64,000 nt of DNA from Streptomyces sp. DH12 (GCF_020873895.1 NZ_JAHWGT010000009.1:124001-188000), one strand, 5' to 3'. Counted from the stretch's first letter, positions 8,582-17,686 are shown. Program-made: numbers and translations. The notes: generated from the letters alone by a model not told the origin.

Positions 8582-9838
8582 TCATATGCGGGGGCCACGG
8601 GCGAGCGCGCCCGCCGACAGCGCGTACAGCGTGGCGACGGCCACGATGAGCAGCGGCGAGCGGCCGTCCAGTGGCAGCACCAGGGCGGCCGCCCCGGCCG
8701 CCGCCACGAAGGCGACGTTGAAGAGCATGTCGTAGAGAGCGAAGACCCTCCCTCGGTACGCGTCGTCGACCGACCGCTGGACGACCGTGTCCGTCGCGAT
8801 CTTGGTCCCTTGGGTGACGACGCCCAGGACGTAGGCGGCGACGAGGGTGGGGGCCGGGGCGAAGAAGAGCCCGAGGGCCGGCTCCAGTACGGCGGCCGCC
8901 CCGGCGCACACCGCCATCCAGCCGAAAGCCCCGAACCGGCCCGCTGCCCAGGGAGTGACCACGGCCGCGGTGAGGAAGCCCGCTCCCGAGACGGCGACCG
9001 CGAGCCCCAGCAGGGCCAGCCCATCGGAGCCGTCGGAGCCCCAGGCGTACCGGCTCAGCATCAGCACCATCACCGTCAGCGCGCCGTAGCAGAACCGCGC
9101 CAGCGTCATCGCGGCCAGAGCGCGGGCGGCGGGGCGCCGCTCCGCCAGGTGGCGCAGGCCGCTCCACAGGCCGCGGGCCGTCGCCGTCAGTGCCGCGCCG
9201 ATCCGGGCGGGGACCGGGTCGGGTTCCGGACCGAGGAGGTCCCGACCCATGCGCAGCGAGGCCAGGGCCGACAGGAGGTACAGGGCCGCGCCCACCAGGA
9301 CGACCGCGGCGTCGGAGTCGGCGACGGTCAACCGTACGGCGAAGGCGAGCCCACCGCCGGCCGTCGCGGCGAGGGTGCCGGCGGTGGGCGAGAGGGAGTT
9401 GGCCGCCAGCAGGCGGTCGGTGTCCACGACCCGCGGGAGGGCCGCCGAGAGTCCGGCGAGGACGAAGCGGTTGACCGCGGTGACGGAGAGCGCCGAGGCG
9501 TAGAAGAGCCAGTCGGGCACGGAGGCGAGGACCAGCAGCGCGGTGACCCCGGCGAGGAGCGCACGGAGCAGGTTGCCGTAGAGCAGGACCTGGCGGCGGC
9601 GCCAGCGGTCGAGGAGCACGCCCGCGAAGGGCCCGACGAGGGAGTAGGGCAGCAGCAGGACCGCCATGGCGGAGGCGATGTCGGCGGGCGTGGCCTGTCG
9701 CTCCGGGGAGAAGACCACGTACGCGGCGAGCGCGACCTGGTAGACACCGTCGGCGCACTGGGAGAGCAGTCGCACGGCGAGGAGGCGGCGGAAGTTCGTC
9801 AGGCGCACGAGTACGCGCAGATCACGCACGACAGGCAT
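8582..9838 (-). CDS. MFS transporter
   Basis: A 418-residue permease of the major facilitator superfamily with about twelve hydrophobic segments. The N-terminal half contains VRLLSQCADGVYQVALAAYV and, after the second helix, the loop GVLLDRWRRRQVLLYG, the usual MFS motif A position (DR..RR). The family includes drug and metabolite exporters; the substrate cannot be read from the sequence. ATG 9838 is chosen because the hydrophobic core begins about 25 residues later; no clear ribosome-binding site precedes it. It is convergent with cca and lies about 90 bases downstream of ino1 on the same strand, behind two terminator-like hairpins, so it is probably transcribed separately. Confidence 0.85.
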   Translation of the reverse strand: MPVVRDLRVLVRLTNFRRLLAVRLLSQCADGVYQVALAAYVVFSPERQATPADIASAMAVLLLPYSLVGPFAGVLLDRWRRRQVLLYGNLLRALLAGVTALLVLASVPDWLFYASALSVTAVNRFVLAGLSAALPRVVDTDRLLAANSLSPTAGTLAATAGGGLAFAVRLTVADSDAAVVLVGAALYLLSALASLRMGRDLLGPEPDPVPARIGAALTATARGLWSGLRHLAERRPAARALAAMTLARFCYGALTVMVLMLSRYAWGSDGSDGLALLGLAVAVSGAGFLTAAVVTPWAAGRFGAFGWMAVCAGAAAVLEPALGLFFAPAPTLVAAYVLGVVTQGTKIATDTVVQRSVDDAYRGRVFALYDMLFNVAFVAAAGAAALVLPLDGRSPLLIVAVATLYALSAGALARGPRI

Positions 9839-9860
9839 GCCGACAAGCGTCACACACGGG

Positions 9861-9915
9861 TGAGGCCCCCGGGCACACGCCACGGGGGCCTCAACACCGG
9901 GAGGCGGGGCCTCCC
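9861..9915 (-). terminator. Tandem terminator hairpins after ino1
   Basis: Two stems: 9861-9871 pairs with 9883-9893 (11 bp, TGAGGCCCCCG), and 9899-9905 pairs with 9909-9915 (GGGAGGC/GCCTCCC). They follow the ino1 stop at 9930 in the leftward direction and separate it from the MFS gene. Confidence 0.65.
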
Positions 9916-9929
9916 TTGGAGCGTGGAGA

Positions 9930-11012
9930 CTAGCGCTCGACCTCGCCCTTGATGAACTTCTCGACGCTCTCGCGGGCCTCGTCGTCGAAGTACTGGACCG
10001 GCGGGGACTTCATGAAGTACGAGGAGGCGGAGAGGATCGGGCCGCCGATGCCGCGGTCCTTGGCGATCTTCGCGGCGCGCACGGCGTCGATGATGACACC
10101 GGCCGAGTTCGGGGAGTCCCAGACCTCGAGCTTGTACTCGAGGTTCAGCGGGACGTCACCGAAGGCACGGCCCTCGAGGCGGACGTAGGCCCACTTGCGG
10201 TCGTCCAGCCAGGCCACGTAGTCCGACGGGCCGATGTGGACGTTGTTCTCGCCGAGGTCCCGGTCGGGGATCTGCGAGGTGACGGCCTGCGTCTTGGAGA
10301 TCTTCTTGGACTCCAGGCGCTCACGCTCGAGCATGTTCTTGAAGTCCATGTTGCCGCCGACGTTCAGCTGCATCGTGCGGTCCAGGATGACGCCCCGGTC
10401 CTCGAACAGCTTCGCCATGACGCGGTGCGTGATGGTGGCGCCGACCTGCGACTTGATGTCGTCGCCGACGATCGGCACACCGGCCTCGGTGAACTTGTCC
10501 GCCCACTCCTTGGTGCCGGCGATGAACACCGGGAGGGCGTTCACGAAGGCGACCTTGGCGTCGATGGCGCACTGCGCGTAGAACTTGGCCGCGTCCTCGG
10601 AGCCCACGGGCAGGTAGCAGACGAGGACGTCGACCTGCTTGTCCTTGAGGACCTGGACGATGTCCACCGGCTCCTCGGCGGACTCCTCGATGGTCTGGCG
10701 GTAGTACTTGCCGAGACCGTCCAGGGTGTGGCCGCGCTGGACCGTGACGCCGGAGTTCGGCACGTCACAGATCTTGATGGTGTTGTTCTCGCTGGCGCCG
10801 ATGGCGTCGGCCAGGTCGAGGCCCACCTTCTTCGCGTCCACGTCGAAGGCTGCGACGAACTCGACGTCCCGCACGTGGTAGTCGCCGAACTGGACGTGCA
10901 TCAGCCCCGGCACCTTGCCCGCCGGGTCGGCGTCCTTGTAGTACTCGACGCCCTGCACCAGCGAGGCGGCGCAGTTGCCCACGCCGACGATGGCTACGCG
11001 AACCGAACCCAT
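9930..11012 (-). CDS. ino1: Inositol-3-phosphate synthase
   Basis: Converts glucose 6-phosphate to myo-inositol 1-phosphate (1L-myo-inositol 3-phosphate), the first step towards mycothiol and phosphatidylinositol in actinomycetes. The 360-residue protein begins [20 protein letters not shown], an NAD-binding Rossmann turn (GVGNCA), and contains family segments such as [23 protein letters not shown] and [12 protein letters not shown] 11012 has GGGAGC about 9 bases upstream. It lies 50 bases downstream of the PadR gene on the same strand, and that gap holds a small hairpin, so the two are probably cotranscribed with ino1 under PadR control. Confidence 0.95.
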   Translation of the reverse strand: MGSVRVAIVGVGNCAASLVQGVEYYKDADPAGKVPGLMHVQFGDYHVRDVEFVAAFDVDAKKVGLDLADAIGASENNTIKICDVPNSGVTVQRGHTLDGLGKYYRQTIEESAEEPVDIVQVLKDKQVDVLVCYLPVGSEDAAKFYAQCAIDAKVAFVNALPVFIAGTKEWADKFTEAGVPIVGDDIKSQVGATITHRVMAKLFEDRGVILDRTMQLNVGGNMDFKNMLERERLESKKISKTQAVTSQIPDRDLGENNVHIGPSDYVAWLDDRKWAYVRLEGRAFGDVPLNLEYKLEVWDSPNSAGVIIDAVRAAKIAKDRGIGGPILSASSYFMKSPPVQYFDDEARESVEKFIKGEVER

Positions 11013-11041
11013 TCCGGTTGCTCCCTGTTTGTTCTCGACGA

Positions 11042-11062
11042 GTCCCTGCGGTGCGCAGGGAC
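11042..11062 (-). other. Hairpin between padR and ino1
   Basis: GTCCCTGC (11042-11049) pairs with GCAGGGAC (11055-11062) around a five-base loop, between the padR stop and the ino1 ribosome-binding site. It could adjust ino1 expression relative to padR, or be a processing site. No poly-T follows on the minus strand. Confidence 0.5.
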
Positions 11063-11755
11063 TCACTTGGTGGTGTCGTCGGACGGATCCGGCCGGGTAC
11101 TGCCCCCGTGCCGGGGCAGGCCGCCCGTTTCTTCGGATGTCCTGTCCTGCTCCGCGGTGTCCGCCGAGGCCTCGGCGTCGGATCGCCGCTGGTCGCGCCC
11201 GGCTCGCTCGCTCTCGATGAGCTCGTTCAGCCAGCGCACCTCGCGTTCGACGGACTCCATGCCGTGCCGCTGGAGTTCGAGCGTGTAGTCGTCGAGCCGC
11301 TCGCGGGTGCGCGCCAGCGAGGCGCGCATCTTCTCCAACCGCTCCTCAAGGCGGCTGCGCCGGCCCTCCAACACGCGCATGCGGACGTCGCGCTCCGTCT
11401 GGCCGAAGAAGGCGAAGCGGGCGGCGAAGTGCTCGTCCTCCCAGGAGTCCGGTCCCGTGTGGGTCAGCAACTCCTCGAAGTGCTCCTTACCTTCGGCGGT
11501 CAGCCTGTAGACGATCTTCGCGCGCCGCCCGGAGAGGGATGCGGCGAGGGCGTCCTCGGGGGCGCTGCCCGGCTCCTCTATCAACCAGCCGTTTGCGACC
11601 AAGGTCTTGAGGCAGGGGTAGAGGGTGCCGTAGCTGAAGGCCCGGAAGATCCCCAGTGAGGTGTTGAGCCGCTTGCGCAGCTCGTAGCCGTGCATCGGGG
11701 CCTCGCGGAGCAGGCCCAGGACGGCGAACTCGAGGATGCCGGAGCGCCTGCTCAT
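11063..11755 (-). CDS. PadR family transcriptional regulator
   Basis: A 230-residue regulator with the PadR winged helix at the N-terminus: [20 protein letters not shown], then [18 protein letters not shown] (the basic recognition region) and the wing around [20 protein letters not shown]. The middle (about 115-180) is a charged helical segment predicted to form a coiled coil for dimerisation, and the C-terminus is polar. ATG 11755 follows GGAGGAGGAGG. A perfect PadR-type palindrome sits 41 bases upstream, which points to autorepression and joint control of ino1. The effector is unknown. Confidence 0.9.
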   Translation of the reverse strand: MSRRSGILEFAVLGLLREAPMHGYELRKRLNTSLGIFRAFSYGTLYPCLKTLVANGWLIEEPGSAPEDALAASLSGRRAKIVYRLTAEGKEHFEELLTHTGPDSWEDEHFAARFAFFGQTERDVRMRVLEGRRSRLEERLEKMRASLARTRERLDDYTLELQRHGMESVEREVRWLNELIESERAGRDQRRSDAEASADTAEQDRTSEETGGLPRHGGSTRPDPSDDTTK

Positions 11756-11795
11756 CAGCCGCCTCCTCCTCCACGCCGCTCGTTATGCCGCCCTG

Positions 11796-11814
11796 ATGTA
11801 TCGGTTCGATACAT
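11796..11814 (-). promoter_or_regulatory. PadR-type operator
   Basis: ATGTATCG-GTT-CGATACAT is a perfect inverted repeat with 8-base arms, upstream of padR. PadR-family operators typically show ATGTAT...ATACAT half-sites, so this is the likely autoregulatory operator for padR-ino1. Confidence 0.8.
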
Positions 11815-11957
11815 CCTGACGATAGAACGGCAGTGCTGAGCCGACAAGTGGGCCGAAGGTGAACGGCGTCACATCAACAATTCGCAGTAGGCGAGTTGCG
11901 TGGTTTGGGGTGAACTCGGGCGCAAGGGGGGTTTTGGCCGTGCGTAGTCTGTGCGGC

Positions 11958-12104
11958 ATGCACACCAGGGGGAACCGCGAGGCGACGGGGGACGTCATCG
12001 TCGTGGGTGCATGGAGGACGGGCCTGGCGGCCTCGTCCGACCCATTTCGGGGGGACCGGAACTCAGCTGCCGCTTCCAGGCGTACTCGCCTGCCCGAGGA
12101 GTAG
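11958..12104 (+). CDS. Possible 48-residue upstream ORF before the penicillin-binding protein gene
   Basis: An ATG at 11958 opens a 48-codon frame beginning MHTRGNREATGDVIVVGAW and ending in TAG just 7 bases before the next gene's start codon. There is no ribosome-binding site. A weak -10-like TAGTCT at 11945-11950 would put a transcript start at or near the ATG, so leaderless translation is conceivable. The peptide has no recognisable domain. It may be a leader peptide coupled to the downstream gene, or chance. Confidence 0.25.
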   Translation: MHTRGNREATGDVIVVGAWRTGLAASSDPFRGDRNSAAASRRTRLPEE

Positions 12105-12111
12105 TCGTTCG

Positions 12112-14856
12112 ATGAGCGAGCACCGTCGTAAACCGCCGCAGCCGCAGGGTGGCGGCCGCGCCGCGGCCCGGCGCGCTGCCCAGCAGCCCGGCCACCGGCC
12201 GGCGCGGGATGTCAGTACAGGATCCCCTTCCGACCCGTACGGCGAGGCCCGGCCCTACGGCGGGCGCGCCGAGGCGCGGCGGGCTGCCCAGCGCGGCGGC
12301 CGGCGCCGTGGCGCCGACGGCGCGGGCGGGTCGGGGGGCCACGGTGGAGGCCGCCGGGGCACCGGTGGTGGGGGGTACGAGGGCGGCGGCCGGGGAGGGG
12401 GACGACCGGGCCGCAAGCGGCTGATCGACTACCCCCGACACGACCGGTACGGCTGGCGTCGCTGGGTGCCGTCCTGGAAGCTCGTGTCCGGCCTGTGCAT
12501 CGGTTTGCTGGCCTCCCTCACGGGTGCGGCGACGCTCGCGTACGCGATGGTGGAGCTCCCGGACCCGGACAAGGCCGCGACGGCCCAGAACAACGTCTAC
12601 TACTGGGCGGACGACACCCAGATGGCCGCCACCGGCGGCGAGGTCAACCGGCAGATCATCGGGTACGGCGACATTCCCAAGGCGATGCAGGACGCCGTGG
12701 TCTCGGCCGAGAACAAGACGTTCTGGACGGACTCCGGCGTCGACCCGATGGGCATCGGCCGTGCCCTGTTCAACATGGCCACCGGCGGCGAGACCCAGGG
12801 CGGCTCGACCATCACCCAGCAGTACGTCAAGAACAACCGCTTGAACAACCAGTCGCAGACGCTGGACCGGAAGTTCAAGGAGCTCTTCATCTCCATCCGG
12901 GTCAACACGGAGTTGTCCAAGAAGGAGATCATGGCGGGCTACCTGAACACCTCGTACTTCGGGCGGGGCGCCTACGGCATCCAGGCCGCCGCGCGCACGT
13001 ACTTCGGCAAGGACGCCAAGGAGCTGGAAACGCATGAGTGCGCGTTCCTTGCCTCCCTGCTCAAGGGTTCCACGTACTACGACCCGGCCGGTTCCCCCGA
13101 GATCGACCCCAAGGCGACCTCCGAGGCCAACACCGAGCGGGCGACGAAGCGCTGGAACTGGATCCTCGACGAGATGGTGAAGGACGGGGAACTGGACGCC
13201 GCACAGCGCGCGACGCTCAAGTTCCCGCAGGTCAACCCGCCGCAGAAGCAGGCGAAGCTCGGTGGGCAGGTCGGCTACCTGGTGGACCTGGCCAAGGCGT
13301 ACTTCATCAACAACAACGAAGAGGGCATCACCGCCGAAGACCTCTCCAAGGGCGGTTACGAGATCAAGACGACCTTCGACAAGAAGAAGGTCGACGCCCT
13401 GGAGAAGGCCGTCCAGAAGACGTACGACGAGCACATCGATCCGGCGAAGCGCCCGAAGACGGACACGCACGTCCAGTTCGGTGGCGCCTCCGTCGATCCG
13501 GCGACGGGTGCGATCGTCGCCATCTACGGCGGTACGGACGCGACGAAGCACTTCACCAACAACGCCGACCAGACCGGTGCCCAGGTCGGTTCGACGTTCA
13601 AGCCGTTCGTGCTCGCGGCCGGCATGGAGCGCGGTGTCCGCGATCCCAACAAGCCGGAGAACCAGGGTCCCGAGGACCGCACGAAGATCGACCCCGACAC
13701 GGCGATCTACAACGGCGCCAACAAGTTGAAGATCCGCAGGTACGACGGCAGTACCTGGCGGGACGAGAATGACAACGAGTGGCTCCAGGTCAACGACAAC
13801 GACGAGAGCTACCCGGACATCAACCTCCGCGAGGCGATGATCCATTCGGCCAACTCGCCGTTCGTCCAGCTCGGCATGGACATCGGCATCAAGGAGGTCA
13901 GGGAGACGGCCATCTCCGCCGGCCTCCTGAAGAGCAGCCTCGCCCAGGGCGACGTGCCGTCGTTCTCCATCGGCATCTCCGACCCGAGCGCCATCCGGAT
14001 GGCGTCCGCCTACGCGACGTTCGCCGCCAACGGTGAGCAGCGCGACCCGTTCTCGGTCACCGAGGTGAAGCGGAACGGCGTCGTCGTCTACCGCCACGAG
14101 GACAAGCCGAAGCGCGCCTTCTCGACCGCGATCAGCAGCAACATCACCGACGTGCTCGTCGACGTCGTGGAGAAGGGCACCGGCAAGAAGGCCCGTCTCC
14201 CCGACCGCACCGCGGCCGGCAAGACCGGCACCACCGACGGCAACAAGTCGGCCTGGTTCGTCGGGTACACCCCGCAGCTCGCGACGGCGATCGACATGTA
14301 CCGCCTCGACGACGACGCCAACAACAAGAACCGCAAGTTCGAGGAGATGTTCGGCACGGGTGGCCGTGAGAAGGTCCACGGCTCGTCCTTCCCGTCGGAG
14401 ATCTGGAAGGCGTACATGACCGAGGCGCACAAGGGCCTGCAGGTGAAGCGGTTCCCCGCGCCGGAGGACCTGGACGCCGAGCCCGTGTACGGCGGCGGCG
14501 CGAAGACCCCCGAGCCGACCCCGAGCGCGGAGCCGTCCTCGTCGCCTTCCCCGTCGACGTCGACCTCACCGTCCCCCACCCCGTCGGTCCGCCCCTCGCA
14601 GTCGAAGCCGGGGAAGCCCGAGGAGACCTGCGGCCCGTTCGACTGGGACTGCGAGTCGGAGAACGGGGGCACCGACGCCGGGACCACCGACGGGACCGAC
14701 TCCGGTGGAACGGTGGACGGCGGCAACACCACCGACGGCGGGGCCACCGAAGGCGGCCAGAGCAGCGAACCACCGACGACCGGCGGCAGCGCCGCCAACG
14801 GCGGCAACGGCAACGGGAGCGGAACAGGAGGCTGGTTCGGCGGAACGGGCGGCTAG
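12112..14856 (+). CDS. Class A penicillin-binding protein (transglycosylase/transpeptidase)
   Basis: A bifunctional peptidoglycan synthase of 914 residues. The cytoplasmic N-terminus (about 1-120) is rich in Gly and Arg; one membrane helix (SWKLVSGLCIGLLASLTGAA) follows. The GT51 domain has SAENKTFW with catalytic Glu200, GGSTITQQYVKN and the YLNTSYFGRGAYGIQAAA segment. The transpeptidase domain has S494-T-F-K, S579-A-N and K704-T-G. The last 120 residues are a Pro/Ser/Thr/Gly-rich tail with repeated TDGG-like units. The ATG at 12112 is preceded by GAGGAG. Synteny matches SCO3901. A very large nested hairpin follows the gene. Confidence 0.95.
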   Translation: MSEHRRKPPQPQGGGRAAARRAAQQPGHRPARDVSTGSPSDPYGEARPYGGRAEARRAAQRGGRRRGADGAGGSGGHGGGRRGTGGGGYEGGGRGGGRPGRKRLIDYPRHDRYGWRRWVPSWKLVSGLCIGLLASLTGAATLAYAMVELPDPDKAATAQNNVYYWADDTQMAATGGEVNRQIIGYGDIPKAMQDAVVSAENKTFWTDSGVDPMGIGRALFNMATGGETQGGSTITQQYVKNNRLNNQSQTLDRKFKELFISIRVNTELSKKEIMAGYLNTSYFGRGAYGIQAAARTYFGKDAKELETHECAFLASLLKGSTYYDPAGSPEIDPKATSEANTERATKRWNWILDEMVKDGELDAAQRATLKFPQVNPPQKQAKLGGQVGYLVDLAKAYFINNNEEGITAEDLSKGGYEIKTTFDKKKVDALEKAVQKTYDEHIDPAKRPKTDTHVQFGGASVDPATGAIVAIYGGTDATKHFTNNADQTGAQVGSTFKPFVLAAGMERGVRDPNKPENQGPEDRTKIDPDTAIYNGANKLKIRRYDGSTWRDENDNEWLQVNDNDESYPDINLREAMIHSANSPFVQLGMDIGIKEVRETAISAGLLKSSLAQGDVPSFSIGISDPSAIRMASAYATFAANGEQRDPFSVTEVKRNGVVVYRHEDKPKRAFSTAISSNITDVLVDVVEKGTGKKARLPDRTAAGKTGTTDGNKSAWFVGYTPQLATAIDMYRLDDDANNKNRKFEEMFGTGGREKVHGSSFPSEIWKAYMTEAHKGLQVKRFPAPEDLDAEPVYGGGAKTPEPTPSAEPSSSPSPSTSTSPSPTPSVRPSQSKPGKPEETCGPFDWDCESENGGTDAGTTDGTDSGGTVDGGNTTDGGATEGGQSSEPPTTGGSAANGGNGNGSGTGGWFGGTGG

Positions 14857-14926
14857 CGCCCCTCCCCGGCCCCGCCTCCGGCCGCCCGGCGGCCTGCCGG
14901 GCCCGCCTTGCCGGACCGACTCCCCC

Positions 14927-14985
14927 GCGAGGGCCGTCGCACCCCGTACGCGCACCGCGCGTACACCGGGTGCGGCGGCCCTCGC
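14927..14985 (+). terminator. Large nested terminator-like hairpin
   Basis: 14927-14944 pairs with 14968-14985 (18 bp with one G-T pair), and inside it GTACGCGC (14946-14953) pairs with GCGCGTAC (14957-14964). It lies 70 bases past the penicillin-binding protein gene. No T-run follows, as is usual in high-GC actinomycetes. Confidence 0.7.
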
Positions 14986-15010
14986 CGCCTTCCCTGCCGG
15001 ATACGGCAGG

Positions 15011-16513
15011 ATGTCCCGCATGCCGAGCCCAGAGAAGACGAGCGCCCCCCACGACCGGCGGCCCGTCGTGTGCCCCACGCGCCGGGACGAGGTCGCCGCC
15101 GCGGGCAGCGAGCTGATCGGCGGCCCAGTCGGCCGCCGAGCCCGGCTCGGAACCTCCGACCTCACGCCCGTGCGGGTCATCGCGTTGGTGACGATCGGCA
15201 TGTTCGCGCTCGGCATGGTGCAGAAGCTGCCCTGCTACAACTGGGCCTGGTTCCGCGGCGCCGCCTCCCAGTACACGCACGCCTGCTACTCCGACATCCC
15301 GCACCTGTTCGTCGGCCGCGGGTTCTCCGACGGGCTGATCCCCTACTTCGACCGGTTCCCCGGTGACATGCAGTACCTGGAGTACCCGGTCCTCACGGGC
15401 CTCTTCATGCAGGTCGCAGCGTGGCTCACGCCCAGCGGGGGAGACCTCCAGTACCGGGAGCAGATGTACTGGATGGCCAACGCGGGCATGCTGCTCGTCT
15501 GTGCCGCGGTGATCGCGGTCTGCGTCGCCCGTACTCACCGGCGCCGTCCCTGGGACGCCCTGCTGGTCGCCCTGGCGCCGGCCTTCGCGCTGAACGCCAT
15601 GATCAACTGGGACCTGCTCGCCATCGCCCTGACCGCCGCCGCAGTGCTCATGTGGAGCCGGGGTCGCGCCCTCGCCTTCGGGGTCCTGCTGGGCCTCGCC
15701 ACGGCAGCCAAGCTCTACCCCTTCCTGCTCCTCGGACCGCTCCTCGTCCTCTGCTGGCGGGCCGGGAAGTGGCGGCCCTTCGCGGTGGCCCTGCTGGGTT
15801 CCGCCGGCGCCTGGCTCGCGGTGAACCTGCCCGTGATGGTGCTGGCGCCCGAAGGGTGGAAGAAGTTCTACGTCTTCAGTCAGGAGAGGAACATCGACTT
15901 CGGTTCCTTCTGGCTGGTGCTCACCCAGCGTGCCGACCTCGACCTGGAGATCGAGACGGTCAACACGACGGCCAGCGTGCTCATGCTGCTGGCCTGCGCC
16001 GGGATCGCCGCGCTGACCCTCACCGCGCCGCGCCGCCCCCGTTTCGCGCAGCTGGCGTTCCTGGTGGTGGCCGCCTTCATCCTGACCAACAAGGTCTACT
16101 CACCGCAGTACGTGCTGTGGCTGATCCCGCTCGCGGCCCTGGCCCGGCCGCGGTGGCGGAGCTTCCTGGTGTGGCAGGCGTGCGAGGTGGCGTACTTCCT
16201 CGGCATCTGGATGTACCTCGTGTACGTCACCACCGACAGCAAGCAGGGGCTCCCGCCCGACGGCTACCACTTCGCCATCGTGCTGCACCTCGCCGGGACG
16301 CTGTACCTGTGCGCCCTGGTGATCCGCGACATCCTGCGCCCCGAGCTGGACGCGGTCCGCCAGGACGGCTCCGACGACCCCTCCGGCGGGGTCCTGGACG
16401 GCGCCCCGGACGTCTTCGTCGTCGGCGGGGCGGCACGGGCGTGGCACGAGGACGAGGAGACGGCTCGGGTCGACGGTGACCGCCCGGGCGCTGTTTCACG
16501 TGAAACAGCTTGA
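15011..16513 (+). CDS. GT87-type membrane glycosyltransferase (DUF2029)
   Basis: A 500-residue integral membrane protein with about ten hydrophobic segments, a short charged N-terminus, and an outer loop after the first helix with the conserved cluster YFDRFPGDMQYLEYPVL. Helices such as LLVALAPAFALNAMINWDLL and ATAAKLYPFLLL match the GT87 / alpha-(1->2)-mannosyltransferase-like family that uses polyprenyl-phosphate sugars (family knowledge). The acceptor is unknown. ATG 15011 has GGCAGG close upstream; ATG 15020 is an alternative. The 3' end overlaps parS 3, so the last codons read VSRETA. The context (penicillin-binding protein, FemX) favours a cell-envelope role. Confidence 0.8.
   Translation: MSRMPSPEKTSAPHDRRPVVCPTRRDEVAAAGSELIGGPVGRRARLGTSDLTPVRVIALVTIGMFALGMVQKLPCYNWAWFRGAASQYTHACYSDIPHLFVGRGFSDGLIPYFDRFPGDMQYLEYPVLTGLFMQVAAWLTPSGGDLQYREQMYWMANAGMLLVCAAVIAVCVARTHRRRPWDALLVALAPAFALNAMINWDLLAIALTAAAVLMWSRGRALAFGVLLGLATAAKLYPFLLLGPLLVLCWRAGKWRPFAVALLGSAGAWLAVNLPVMVLAPEGWKKFYVFSQERNIDFGSFWLVLTQRADLDLEIETVNTTASVLMLLACAGIAALTLTAPRRPRFAQLAFLVVAAFILTNKVYSPQYVLWLIPLAALARPRWRSFLVWQACEVAYFLGIWMYLVYVTTDSKQGLPPDGYHFAIVLHLAGTLYLCALVIRDILRPELDAVRQDGSDDPSGGVLDGAPDVFVVGGAARAWHEDEETARVDGDRPGAVSRETA
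16490..16509. promoter_or_regulatory. parS site 3, inside the 3' end of the GT87 gene
   Basis: GTTTCACGTGAAAC at 16493-16506 with three more symmetric bases on each side. It ends seven bases before the end of the glycosyltransferase stop codon and encodes part of VSRET. Confidence 0.93.
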
Positions 16514-16543
16514 AGGGCCGCACCCGACGGGGTGCGGCCCTTC
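16512..16543. terminator. Bidirectional terminator hairpin
   Basis: GAAGGGCCGCACCC (16512-16525) pairs perfectly with 16530-16543 around a GACG loop (14 bp). It lies between the convergent GT87 and alanine-racemase-like genes and directly follows parS 3. Confidence 0.88.
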
Positions 16544-16570
16544 CATGGCGCGCGGAACCGATGAGGCGAC

Positions 16571-17602
16571 CTAGCGGTCGACGATCCGGTCGTACTGCGT
16601 GGTGGTGTGCCGCAGGTGCGCGACCAGCTCGTCGCCGACCTGCGGCTCCTGGGCGTCCGACGGGACGAACAGGATGGACACCTGCATGTGCGGGGGCTCC
16701 GCGAACCAGCGCTGTTTGCCCGCCCACACGAAGGGCGAGAGGTTCCGGTTGACCGTCGCGAGACCGGCCCGCGCGACGCCCTTCGCACGCGGCATCACGC
16801 CGTGCATGGCCTTGGGCGCCTCCAGGCCGACGCCGTGCGAGGTGCCGCCGGCCACGACGACCAGCCAGCCGTCGGACGCGGCACGCTGCTGCCGGTAGCC
16901 GAAGCGGTCCCCCTTCGACACGCGGGTGACGTCGAGCACCGCGCCCCGGTACTCCGTCGCCTCGTGGTCGCCGAGCCACAGCCGCGTACCGATGCGGGCG
17001 CGGAACCGGGTCTGCGGGAACTGCTGCTGGAGGCGCGCCAGCTCCTCGGCCCGCAGGTGGCTGACGAACATGGAGTGGAGCGGCAGCCGGGCGGCGCGCA
17101 GCCGGTCCATCCAGCCGATGACCTCCTCGACGGCGTCGGAGCCGTCGGTGCGGTCCAGCGGGAGGTGGAGGGCGAACCCCTCCAGGCGCACGTCCTCGAT
17201 CGCCGAGTGGAGCTGCGCCAGCTCGTGCTCGTGGACGCCGTGCCGCTTCATCGAGCTCATGCACTCGATGACGACCCGCGCGCCCACGAGGGCGTGCACG
17301 CCGTCCACGGACGACACGGAGCGGATGACGCGGTCCGGGAGCGGGACCGGCTCCTCACCCCGGCGGAACGGCGTCAGGACGAGCAGGTCACCACCGAACC
17401 AGTCCTTCATCCGGGCGGCCTCGTAGGTGGTGCCGACGGCGAGCATGTCGACACCGAAGCGGTTGACCTCCTCGGCGAGACGCTCGTGACCGAACCCGTA
17501 CCCGTTGCCCTTGCAGACCGGGATGATCCCGGGGAACTGGTCGAGCACGGACTTCTGGTGCGCCCGCCAGCGAGCGGTGTCGACGTACAGGGAGAGCGCC
17601 AT
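16571..17602 (-). CDS. Alanine-racemase-like PLP protein
   Basis: A 343-residue protein with the N-terminal PLP-barrel fold of alanine racemases. It begins MALSLYVDTARWRAHQ and has IIPVCKGNGYGFG, the equivalent of the V-K-A-N-A-Y-G-H-G motif whose lysine binds pyridoxal phosphate, then the barrel strands (DMLAVGTTYEA, LEGFALHLPLD, MFVSHLRAEEL). The C-terminal racemase domain diverges from standard Alr, so the substrate is uncertain. In Streptomyces the genuine alr gene is elsewhere and this gene lies next to femX, suggesting amino-acid or cell-wall metabolism. ATG 17602; the usual GGAGG is weak (AAAGGG 16 bases upstream). Confidence 0.8.
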   Translation of the reverse strand: MALSLYVDTARWRAHQKSVLDQFPGIIPVCKGNGYGFGHERLAEEVNRFGVDMLAVGTTYEAARMKDWFGGDLLVLTPFRRGEEPVPLPDRVIRSVSSVDGVHALVGARVVIECMSSMKRHGVHEHELAQLHSAIEDVRLEGFALHLPLDRTDGSDAVEEVIGWMDRLRAARLPLHSMFVSHLRAEELARLQQQFPQTRFRARIGTRLWLGDHEATEYRGAVLDVTRVSKGDRFGYRQQRAASDGWLVVVAGGTSHGVGLEAPKAMHGVMPRAKGVARAGLATVNRNLSPFVWAGKQRWFAEPPHMQVSILFVPSDAQEPQVGDELVAHLRHTTTQYDRIVDR

Positions 17603-17686
17603 GGACGGTCCGGACCCTTTCTGTGGGCGTGGGGTGTCGGGTGTGACGAGTCGTGCGGGACGTGTACGAGCGTACGACTGCCTCAA

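Noticed and set aside
11995-14430. 811-residue open frame on the minus strand
   Set aside because: Antisense to the well-supported penicillin-binding protein gene, and its sequence has the low-complexity, Arg/Gly/Val-rich look of a shadow frame.
16571-17602. Housekeeping alanine racemase alr
   Set aside because: Only the N-terminal PLP barrel fits; in Streptomyces the true alr lies elsewhere and this gene is a femX neighbour of uncertain substrate.
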